A model generated the notes under the pieces. The model saw nothing but the letters and a program-made list of their open reading frames with translations. It did no database searches and was not told the DNA's origin. Both the position numbers and the translations under genes were made by a program. Positions 46,708 to 55,104 of a stretch of 64,000 nt of DNA are shown in pieces. The DNA comes from Chelativorans sp. Marseille-P2723 (GTDB taxonomy: Bacteria; Pseudomonadota; Alphaproteobacteria; Rhizobiales; Rhizobiaceae), in assembly GCF_902809845.1 (NCBI RefSeq), contig NZ_CADDWI010000008.1, forward strand, positions 434,001 through 498,000, read 5' to 3'. Position 1 is the first letter of the stretch. Each line of letters opens with the position of its first letter.

Positions 46708-49176
46708 ATGCCCGGTAATTCACTCCTGCTGGATTCTCCACCCCCTCCAGCCCATTCGGTTCCGCGCATTGCGCGGGAGCAGGTGAATATACTCCAGGAA
46801 CATATGAAAGACGTTGCCGCAACTTCTTCGTTTCCGCGCATGATCTCAGATTTTGTTCGGCAGCGAGCCGCACCAGTTCTGCCGCCACGAGAGCTGGAGA
46901 AAATGCATGCCTACATGCTCGAGCTCGTCCGAACACCTCGAACGCCACCGCGGCGAGGGGCCAGACTGGATTGGTTGGCCATTGAACAGGAGTGCGGAGT
47001 AGAGGCGGAATATATGCAAGTCGCGAGATCGGTACTGCAGCCCGGATTCGAGGCAATTGTGCGGTATCTTTCGAAACGGCCTGTTCCAATTAAGCACAGC
47101 AGGCAGCCGGATAAACCAACAGAGAAAGTCTCCCGCAAGAAGTCTTGTGACCGCCCAAAGCGAGGGGTGCATCGCCAGGAGAGCCGGACCACGCAATGTG
47201 TGACGTCTGAAGAAACGGCGTCGGAACCACGAAAGAAGAGGGGCCGCCGGCCGCGAGGCGTCATCGAGTTTCCCAAGCCGCTCTGGGAGAGCTGGCGGGA
47301 TCCATCCGCATTTCATGAAGCCCTTGAGCTCCACATGAAAAGACACGGGGACACCTATTGGTATCTGCATCGAGCCGTAGTGAAGCCGGACGAAACCCTG
47401 GACAGGAAGACATTGATAACATGGGTGCATGGCACCCGCGCACCGCGGAGCCTGGAGAGCTTCAAGATACTGGGGCGGATCGAGCGGCGATACCGACTTC
47501 CGGAGGGCTATTTCAAAGCGAAGCTTCCCGACCCGTCGCGTTCGGCACATGGCCATAAGCCAGCGGGGATCACTCCATCCGAACGTCGGAGAATCGCGTG
47601 GCATTTGCCAGATGACTTCGACCGCCGTTCCGCATCCGAACAGGAAGAAATTCTGGAATGGGTTCGCAGAGTGATCGTTGCGGGCTCAACCGACTATCGC
47701 CGATATCAGTCCGCCGCCATGAAGCACCGCTATGCGGTTCGTTTCCCGGACATTCTGACGAATATGGCCACGCGGGCCTCATCGATCCGGCAGTTCGGAG
47801 ACGTTCAGCATGACCTGGACTTTGAGTTTCCTGACGACATGGAAACTGAACCGGCGACCACGACGGTTGTTGCTCCACCGCGGTTGCGCGGGGAGATGGC
47901 CGATCTATTGCGTTTCAAGACTTCAACCCTGACGGCGTTCGGCTATCAGCGCTCTGGCGTATGGGGCGAGAAAACCGCAGCGCAAAAGGTTGAGCATTTG
48001 GGGCTGCTTTTTGGGGCTCTTGTCGCCTCTTCCCGCAGTGCAGTCCGCGGGCTTGGTGTGCCCTTGCAGTCGTTGACATTCGGGCTGCTGGTGTTTCCGT
48101 CGGTGTGGGATTGGTACCTGCAGTGGCGTGAGCGCCGGCGCGGGTTCTTCACCGCTTGGGAAGTCGACATGCTGCGGCTGGCCATGGCGCTCACGAGGGT
48201 GGAAACCGGCTGGATCAGACAAACTGACGAACTCGTAGAGAGCCTTCGCCCTATCGGCAGACTGGTGACCGCGCAGGATATCGACATTGCCAGGCAGGAC
48301 TGGGATGCCGCCTGCGACCGATGTCACAAGCACTGCGGTGTTCGTGCAAAGGAGGTCCAGCGAGTGGCCCGGGTGCATAGGGATCCATTCGAAGCCATCC
48401 TTCCGATCCTGGAGACTGACAGTCCCGTTGGCGAATACAAGAAGATCGCGGACGAGATCCTTTACAGGATGCCGGACGAACGGCGTTATCCGCGTGCTGC
48501 GGCCGAGTCCGTTCGCTCATTTCTGATGATCCGTTTGGGCTTGCACCTCGGGACCAGACAAAAGAACCTGCGCCAGCTGCTGTTCTGCCAGAAGGGCCGC
48601 TTGCCACTGTCCGAGCGTCAACTGGCCGAACTGAAGCGGGGTGAGCTGCGCTGGAGCGAACGCGAGAACGGCTGGGAAGTACTCATTCCAGCCGCTGCCT
48701 TCAAGAACGCCCATTCTTCCTATTTCGGAGACAAGCCGTTCCGCCTGATCCTGCCGGATATCGGCGAACTCTATCGTTATCTTGACGCGTACGTCGATCG
48801 GCACCGGGCCTGCCTCCTCAACGGCGGAGCCGATCCCGGCACCTTCTTCGTCAAGACCATGAAGGCAACCAGCAAGACGGCCGAATATGATCAGAACACG
48901 TTCTACGAGGCCTGGAGGCTCATTATCCAGCGCTACGGGATCTACAATCCATACACGCAGCGAGGCGCGATAGCGGGTCTTCTCCCGCACGGGCCGCACA
49001 ATGTGCGCGATGTTCTCGCCACGCACATTCTCAAGAAGACCGGGTCGTATGAGCAGGCAAGCTATGCGATTCAGGACACGCCGGAGACTGTCGCCAACCA
49101 CTACGCGCGTTTCCTCCCGCAGGACAAGGCAGCACTGGCCGCACAGATCCTGAACAAGGTGTGGGACGCTGCATGA
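46708..49176 (+). CDS. Large tyrosine site-specific recombinase
   Basis: The 822-residue protein ends in a tyrosine recombinase domain: Arg617 (HLGTRQKN), the HxxR motif His764-Arg767 (PHNVRDVL) and nucleophile Tyr799 (ETVANHYARF). The N-terminal 400 residues are basic (PRKKRGRRPRG near residue 175) and may bind DNA. This size class is much longer than phage integrases of about 400 residues and is seen on alphaproteobacterial genomic islands. It probably moves the island that follows. ATG 46708 is the first start in the frame. Catalytic residue assignment is from motif reading only. Confidence 0.85.
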   Translation: MPGNSLLLDSPPPPAHSVPRIAREQVNILQEHMKDVAATSSFPRMISDFVRQRAAPVLPPRELEKMHAYMLELVRTPRTPPRRGARLDWLAIEQECGVEAEYMQVARSVLQPGFEAIVRYLSKRPVPIKHSRQPDKPTEKVSRKKSCDRPKRGVHRQESRTTQCVTSEETASEPRKKRGRRPRGVIEFPKPLWESWRDPSAFHEALELHMKRHGDTYWYLHRAVVKPDETLDRKTLITWVHGTRAPRSLESFKILGRIERRYRLPEGYFKAKLPDPSRSAHGHKPAGITPSERRRIAWHLPDDFDRRSASEQEEILEWVRRVIVAGSTDYRRYQSAAMKHRYAVRFPDILTNMATRASSIRQFGDVQHDLDFEFPDDMETEPATTTVVAPPRLRGEMADLLRFKTSTLTAFGYQRSGVWGEKTAAQKVEHLGLLFGALVASSRSAVRGLGVPLQSLTFGLLVFPSVWDWYLQWRERRRGFFTAWEVDMLRLAMALTRVETGWIRQTDELVESLRPIGRLVTAQDIDIARQDWDAACDRCHKHCGVRAKEVQRVARVHRDPFEAILPILETDSPVGEYKKIADEILYRMPDERRYPRAAAESVRSFLMIRLGLHLGTRQKNLRQLLFCQKGRLPLSERQLAELKRGELRWSERENGWEVLIPAAAFKNAHSSYFGDKPFRLILPDIGELYRYLDAYVDRHRACLLNGGADPGTFFVKTMKATSKTAEYDQNTFYEAWRLIIQRYGIYNPYTQRGAIAGLLPHGPHNVRDVLATHILKKTGSYEQASYAIQDTPETVANHYARFLPQDKAALAAQILNKVWDAA

Positions 49177-49421
49177 CGTCAGGTCGTTTGGAAGTTCCAA
49201 TTGTTCCTAGTTGATCATCAGCCCCGAGCCGGCTAGATTGACCGCCATGAACAAGCCGTTCCTGCAGATCGCCACGACAATGATGCCGCTGTCGGAGACA
49301 GAAGCGGTATGCGTGGGCACGTGATCTTTCCAGGCCTTTAAGAGTAACGCCAAGCCGCTTCAATCGAGGCGGCCTTTCATTCTTCGGAACCGCCTCGCAT
49401 GTAATCGAGAGGGTTCAGAAG

Positions 49422-51026
49422 ATGTCATTCCAGGGCAAATCGGACGCACCTGTCCGCTATCTCACAACATCGATTCCCTATGTGAATGCCGAACCCCATA
49501 TCGGCTTCGCATTGGAACTGGTGCAAGCCGATGTGTTGGCCCGTCACTATAGATCGTCGGGATGCGAGGTGCGGTTTCAAACCGGAACCGACGAAAACAG
49601 CCTGAAGAACGTGCGGGCTGCGGAAGCGCTTGGAGTTCCGGTTCCCCAACTGGTGGCGGAAAACGCGGCTAAGTTCCTCTCGCTGAAGGAAGCCTTGCGG
49701 CTGAGCTTCAACGATTTCATTCGCACCAGCTCTCATGATCGGCACAGGACAGGGGCGGAGCGGCTTTGGAGGGCATGTGTAGCGGCCGGCGATGTCTATA
49801 AACGTGCCTACCGGGGCCTTTACTGTGTCGGTTGCGAGGCCTTCTACAAGCCGGCGGATCTGATTGACGGCTGTTGTCCTGAGCACGGGATCCCTCCGGA
49901 GGACATCGATGAGGAGAACTGGTTTTTCCGCCTTTCGAGGTACGAAAAGGACCTACGTAACGCGTACGAGCGCCGTACCATCGAGATCGTGCCGGAGTGG
50001 CGTCGGGACGAAATTCTTGGATGGATCGAACAAGGCCTCGAGGATTTCAGCATTTCGCGTAGTGCGGCCCGTGCGCGAGGATGGGGCGTTCCGGTACCCG
50101 GCGATCCGGATCAGGTCATGTACGTGTGGTTCGACGCACTCGGAAACTACCTCACCGCTTTGGACTACGGGGCAGGGGGCGACGACTTCTCTCGTTTTTG
50201 GCTCAACCCCTCCTCTCGTGAGCACGTTATCGGGAAGGGCATTCTGCGCTTCCACGCCATCTACTGGCCGGCAATCCTGTTATCGGCAGCGTTGCCGCTT
50301 CCAACGCGTATTCTCGTGCATGGCTACGTCACCGTGGACGGCAAGAAAATTGGCAAGTCGCTCGGAAACGCCATCGACCCGGTTCCTCTCGCTCAACAGC
50401 TCGGTTCGGACGCGCTGCGCTATTACCTGCTGCGCCACATCCGCTCCACCGGAGATGGCGACTTTTCGTCAGAGCGCTTTGCACAGGCATACGATTCCGA
50501 ACTTGCCGGTCAACTGGGCAACCTCGCTCATCGCGTCCTTTCGATGATCGAGCGTTACTGCGATGGGGTCGTGCCAGAGCCACTCGCCGATTACGAAACC
50601 GGGAATAGTATCAGCCGCTCGGCTAGGGCGCTTCCCGACACGGTATCAAAGCACCTGGAGTCGTTCCGGTTCGACAAAGCGCTGGGCGCGATCTGGCGGC
50701 TGGTGGCCGAGGCCAACAAGTACGTTTCGGATGTTCAGCCGTGGTCGCTGGCGAAGGCAAACGGCGATGACACGGCAGCTCCTTCGAGGAAGAAACTCGA
50801 TCGCTGTCTGTATGACCTTGCTTTTGTACTCCATACCGTTGCCCGCTGCCTGGAGCCCTTGTTGCCTGAGAAAAGCAGGGAGCTGTTTCGCAAACTGGGC
50901 TGCGACGATTCTTTGCAGGACCTGCTGATTGGCAATGGAGTGGTGACCGGGATCCCGCTTTTCCCGAGGCACGATAGAGCCGACAAATGTATTAGAGAGC
51001 ACCCGAAAGGATACCGTGCAGGATAG
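49422..51026 (+). CDS. metG: Methionyl-tRNA synthetase, accessory copy
   Basis: The 534-residue class-I synthetase has HIGF (26-29) for the HIGH motif, KKIGKS (308-313) for KMSKS, and YCVGCEAFY with later Cys residues for the zinc knuckle. It charges tRNA-Met with methionine. It lacks the C-terminal dimerisation/EMAP domain. The location next to a recombinase and in an island of defence-like genes suggests a horizontally acquired extra copy; a housekeeping metG would be expected elsewhere. Such copies can give resistance to MetRS inhibitors or serve an element-encoded function. A 245-bp gap without features separates it from the recombinase. Confidence 0.85.
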   Translation: MSFQGKSDAPVRYLTTSIPYVNAEPHIGFALELVQADVLARHYRSSGCEVRFQTGTDENSLKNVRAAEALGVPVPQLVAENAAKFLSLKEALRLSFNDFIRTSSHDRHRTGAERLWRACVAAGDVYKRAYRGLYCVGCEAFYKPADLIDGCCPEHGIPPEDIDEENWFFRLSRYEKDLRNAYERRTIEIVPEWRRDEILGWIEQGLEDFSISRSAARARGWGVPVPGDPDQVMYVWFDALGNYLTALDYGAGGDDFSRFWLNPSSREHVIGKGILRFHAIYWPAILLSAALPLPTRILVHGYVTVDGKKIGKSLGNAIDPVPLAQQLGSDALRYYLLRHIRSTGDGDFSSERFAQAYDSELAGQLGNLAHRVLSMIERYCDGVVPEPLADYETGNSISRSARALPDTVSKHLESFRFDKALGAIWRLVAEANKYVSDVQPWSLAKANGDDTAAPSRKKLDRCLYDLAFVLHTVARCLEPLLPEKSRELFRKLGCDDSLQDLLIGNGVVTGIPLFPRHDRADKCIREHPKGYRAG

Positions 51027-51032
51027 ATCCTA

Positions 51033-52400
51033 TCACTCCGCAGGGATGTTCCGATCCGCCGCCGCAGCTTCCGCATCCTCGCGAAGGGCCTCGGTGCTGA
51101 CGTTCTCGGGTTCGTTCCTATCGGGCTTCACCTTGGGGGCCTGCGGTTGCCATGCCTTCAAATGCTGTCCAACCCGCTCGTAAAACTCGGGAATTGCCTG
51201 TTCAAGTTCGGCAATGAAGTTCTTCCGCTGCGTGAACCGAGCTCCTAGATCGCGCACGAAGACGACCTCGAACGAAGTGGCCACCTTTCCGTTCTGCTCT
51301 GCGATCTCAGGGGCTTCGCGCAGAGCGGTGAGGGGGTGTTGTGTAAAAGGTCCTCGACCGGGCCAAAAAGCCTGATGTGGATGTCTTCCGGCTTCGATTT
51401 CTGCAGCTGTCGGATCAACCAGTTCACGCGGGCCTTGGTGGATTTTCGGTCGGCTGGCGCATTCACTTTCATGGAAGCGAAGACGGCACGCTTGCGGAAA
51501 TCGGCCGCGACGTCGATGGCCGCGGCTGTGTTAGGTACCACAAACGTTGAGTGAAGACAGTGTTCCGCCGCCAGGTGCTGGGCATCCGCTTTTAGCCGAG
51601 CTGCCGGATCGGCGGCGTGGGCCCGAGAAACCTTCACCGAGACGTCCTCGCCCAACTGGCGGCTGAGGAATAAGGCTTAGATCCCGGGTCTCCTGATACC
51701 AAGCCCCGACGACCTCTTGGACCTCGTTCACCTTTGGCGAGATCGTTCCTCCAGCTTGGATGGTACTGGCAATGGAAGACCAGGACGCCGGCATCTGGTC
51801 GAAGCTCTTCACGCCGGCGCTTGGATGGCTCAGGAAACGCACCATTTCATTGAGAATGATACGTTGCTCTTTGTCCTGGATATCATCATTGCCGAGTTGG
51901 AGTGTGGCTTGGGTGAGCAGATACATCCACGACCAATGGAGCAGAGTAGCCTTCTTCAGCGATGATGCGCTCATCTGCACTGGGTGATGTGACGGCAAGG
52001 GAGCAAATTGATTGGATATGGTGATCAGCGCATCGACGCCGTTCAGCTTCGCAATATCGAGGTAACTGTCCAGTTGCTCTTGGGTTAACTCGGCGTTCCC
52101 AACCTTCGCTTCGACGAGGGCGGTCCAGGTACGGGAACCGGTTTTTAGGATGAGGAGACCGTCCGGCCGAGCCGCTTTTTCTCCACCCTTCTTCAGAACG
52201 ACCTCGGTATAGGCCTTGATCTTCGCACGTGTGCCTGCTCGGAGCCCGAAGTCTGCAAGGAGAGATTTTCCGAACTCATCGACGCTTTCGAGGCACGCGA
52301 GCAGGATTGAAAGTGTTCGGCCTTCTTTCGATGTCTCTGCAAGAACCGGGAAAAGCCGCGCACGCTCACCCCTGGCTAATATTGATGGCTTCTCGACCAT
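51033..52400 (-). pseudogene. PD-(D/E)xK nuclease-like gene with two frameshifts
   Basis: From ATG 52400 (GGAGGGGGCG upstream) the protein shows PD at 79-80 and EAK at 97-99, a PD-(D/E)xK arrangement in LLILKTGSRTWTALVEAKVG. The frame then changes twice. Near 51675 the reading should pass from RDLSL to FLSRQLGEDVSVKVS, and at a run of five G (51331-51335 on the plus strand) it must pass from LLHNTP to LTALREAPEIAEQNG and on to the end at 51033. The repaired product would be about 455 residues. Two breaks suggest decay, though assembly errors cannot be excluded. Confidence 0.72.
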
Positions 52401-52750
52401 CGCCCCCTCCATAAAATCCCGATGAGATTGGAACATATGGCTGATGAAAATGCAAAGTTCGCTCTTCGGGGACGATCACTCGTGCCTTCCGGAGCGCTTA
52501 CCAACAGCCATCCGATAAAGAAGGCTGACTGAGCGAAGCCGTCGGGTATTGTCTCGGTTTGAATTCTGCCCTCGACCCATACAAGACAGTCGCGGAGCAA
52601 TGTTGGATGGCTGGAGTGTGTGGCGCTTCGCGGACTCTCCCGAGCCCATTTTGCTACCGGTCAGCGGACATTCGGGTGATCCAGCCGTTTGAGCCCATAA
52701 GGGCCATATGAAAACCTGCGCGACAGCTTATTGATCGCCAGAGTAAGGCC
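52401..52750. other. 350-bp region without a gene
   Basis: The region lies between two divergent genes and should contain both promoters. Short frames on both strands have no ribosome site or family-like segment. I see nothing else. Confidence 0.4.
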
Positions 52751-53395
52751 GTGGCGAAAACAGCGTATTGGGGAGTGTATGGCGTGAGCGAAATGGCAGC
52801 TGCAATCGGGTTCTCAAAAGGTTGGCCTGCAAATGCCGAGGACGGCGACGAGATGGATGTGACGGGTTTGTTTACCTGGGCGAGTGCGTACTTCAGCGCT
52901 GCTGAACAGTTGAACTTCTCGGAAATCAACGATCATCATGCACCGTTCTACTGCGGCCCAGTTATGCAGAACGTCGGCTTGGCAACTGAGCTCATGTTGA
53001 AAACCATGCTCCGTGGTTGCGGAAAATCCATGCAGGAAATCAAGAAGTACAGCCATGATACCTACAAACTGTACTGTGACGCTCGGGCATGCTTCGATGA
53101 AGTGAAATTCATCAATTTGCATATATCAAATACAAATCACCTTGCTCTTCCTGAAGAGGTCCGACGTAGGTTCGATTTACGAGGCGAAGAGGATGTTGAG
53201 ACCCGATGGCGGGTCTATTTCGATCATCTGCGACTTCTGGATAGCGTTTACGATCGGCCATATCGCAGCCGCTACGTCACGCCTGGCGAGGCAATTCTTC
53301 CTGAGACGGAAATCGTGCTTATAGGGACAAAGATCCTACTGAACGCTATGGGCGAGCGCCTCGCCACGATCGGCTCCTATCGTGTCACGCGATAA
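52751..53395 (+). CDS. HEPN-like protein of unknown function
   Basis: The 214-residue protein starts at GTG 52751. It contains NVGLATELMLKTMLRGCGKS, then KKYSHDTYKLYCDA, an ELLLKAxL/GHDL-like pattern found in HEPN-type and AbiV-like proteins. The canonical Rx4-6H RNase motif is not visible. The N-terminal MAKTAYWGVYGVSEMAAAIG segment is not recognised. It faces a second HEPN-type gene downstream on the opposite strand. Function is unknown; a role in defence is inferred from location only. Confidence 0.55.
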   Translation: MAKTAYWGVYGVSEMAAAIGFSKGWPANAEDGDEMDVTGLFTWASAYFSAAEQLNFSEINDHHAPFYCGPVMQNVGLATELMLKTMLRGCGKSMQEIKKYSHDTYKLYCDARACFDEVKFINLHISNTNHLALPEEVRRRFDLRGEEDVETRWRVYFDHLRLLDSVYDRPYRSRYVTPGEAILPETEIVLIGTKILLNAMGERLATIGSYRVTR

Positions 53396-53485
53396 CGCTC
53401 ACCATCAGCGACAGCGCTGACTGCCGTCTTGCATGCTGTTGTGGTCGGTGATCGGCTCCCAAAGGCACGACATCACCTAGCTTCC

Positions 53486-54790
53486 TCATCCATCACCCTG
53501 CGACCGCTGGGCAAGCTCGCGGTACATCTGGACATAGAAGCCAAGGCCGTTGCTGTCCTTGAACCGACGGCGGTGCTCAACGCACTCATACCAAGCGCAG
53601 TTGAGCCGGAACACGTCAAGGGCATGTTCCGCTTCGTGTAGGTAGGTAGGCGTGTCCTGAGGATCTACAATCGGCAAGTGCACCGTGAACAGGGTAACCG
53701 GCATAATGTTAGGGATGGCCTCATAGGCAACCTTACCAGCGCGAAGGGCTTGAACGATCTGCTCGCTGTTCAACGGCCCCTGAACGGGCAGGATTTGTTC
53801 CACGAGTCGACGGGCGACATCATCTTCTTGGACATTCGCGATGACGGACCACTCGGACATTTCCGGCCTGAAATAAGGACTTGCAAACACCTCGAGTGCA
53901 GGCCTGACTGCCTGCTCGTGAGGAGCAATTGTTCGCTGCCAGTACTCACGCCAGAACTCGACCGCCTCTTTCGCTAATTCGCGATGTTGCGCCAAAGGCC
54001 CGTAATTCTCTTCGCCAGCATGGCGGGCGGCTAGGTAAAAGAACCGCTTGCGCTCCTCGTGGCCAAGCGTGCTAAACTCGGCCTCCGAGCGCCCTGCTGT
54101 CCAGTCGTATTGCTTGGTGATGGCGGTCCTCTCAATAGCGGCGTAGAGATGGGCGTCGATCCTTTCCAGGTTATTCCAGAGAATGCGTCCGATGTCGCGA
54201 ATTCGGAGAATCCCTGTATCATCCTTACGGCGTGTGATGGTTTCGTTGAGGTTGATCAGCTTCGCGGGCTTCGGCGCATTCGGGTCGGCTAGGCCCGTCA
54301 GTGCGATATAGAATAACATGTTCTGATTGACGTGCTCGATCTTGTCGAGGTGCGCCCTCGTGAGCTTCCGGGTGTCGCTTGGAAAGCCGCGCGCATCGAG
54401 CCAGTCCTTCTCATGCTCCTTCCATTGGCCATGAATAATTGTGTTGCGGAGGTACTTTATCGCAAGATAATCGTCGAAGATTTTTCTATCCGCCTGAATG
54501 CCCGCGTCTAAGAAGCCTTGATGAAGACTTGTGACACGCTCGCCATTCGGCACGTTCTGCGCGAAGTATTTGTTGAGCACATCAAAACTGTCGCGTTCAT
54601 TCCAAGCCTTAAGCATCGCCTCGATTCCACCGACGACAAAGACGGCGAGAATGCGGCAAAAGGAAGCGTCCAGAAGCGGCTCGGCGAAGGCGTAGTCAGC
54701 CCTAAGTGGGTGTGTGTACGCCGCGGACCGAGCTTCGTGGATAGTAATTAGATCATCCGAGTAGGTATCGATGAACTCACTTACGTCCAT
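53486..54790 (-). CDS. HEPN-like protein with Rx4H motif
   Basis: The 434-residue protein starts at ATG 54790 with AGGAGAG upstream. Residues 109-123 (YLAIKYLRNTIIHGQ) include Arg115-Asn-x3-His120, the RNxxxH pattern of HEPN RNases. The N-terminal 40-65 stretch (LDASFCRILAVFVVGGIEAML) is the first HEPN-like helix. The C-terminal 300 residues have no recognised motif. HEPN proteins often act as metal-independent RNases in toxin or phage-defence systems. Neighbours on both sides point to an island setting, and no partner nucleotidyltransferase (MNT) gene is adjacent. Confidence 0.6.
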   Translation of the reverse strand: MDVSEFIDTYSDDLITIHEARSAAYTHPLRADYAFAEPLLDASFCRILAVFVVGGIEAMLKAWNERDSFDVLNKYFAQNVPNGERVTSLHQGFLDAGIQADRKIFDDYLAIKYLRNTIIHGQWKEHEKDWLDARGFPSDTRKLTRAHLDKIEHVNQNMLFYIALTGLADPNAPKPAKLINLNETITRRKDDTGILRIRDIGRILWNNLERIDAHLYAAIERTAITKQYDWTAGRSEAEFSTLGHEERKRFFYLAARHAGEENYGPLAQHRELAKEAVEFWREYWQRTIAPHEQAVRPALEVFASPYFRPEMSEWSVIANVQEDDVARRLVEQILPVQGPLNSEQIVQALRAGKVAYEAIPNIMPVTLFTVHLPIVDPQDTPTYLHEAEHALDVFRLNCAWYECVEHRRRFKDSNGLGFYVQMYRELAQRSQGDG

Positions 54791-55104
54791 TGCTCTCTCC
54801 TGTTGCCGGTGGAGCACGTGTTTGTCACAATACCGTCCACCGGTTGGCTCACGGGTAAACGGCAGCAATGAGTCATGGGCGCGAATTCGGCAAGGGCGAA
54901 CGAACTTCCGCACCGGGTCGACTCACGCCGTAGAACGAGTGGCAGGATTAAAAGAGTGTCAGGAATGACGGCTTTTGGCGACCTCAGCCGTTCCTGCGAG
55001 CTGCAGCGGCCGACGGCTCTCCACCCTATCGAGACCTTCCTAGTTCGTGATTGAGGGGCGGCCCATTCGCCTGACGCCAGAGGGATGTGCATTAACCGCC
55101 CTCC
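54791..55104. other. 314-bp region without a gene
   Basis: It lies between two minus-strand genes and should hold the promoter of the HEPN gene. A short inverted repeat (AGGAATGACGGC and GCCGTTCCT, near 54961-54997) may be a terminator for the AAA-M41 operon or chance. Nothing else seen. Confidence 0.35.
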
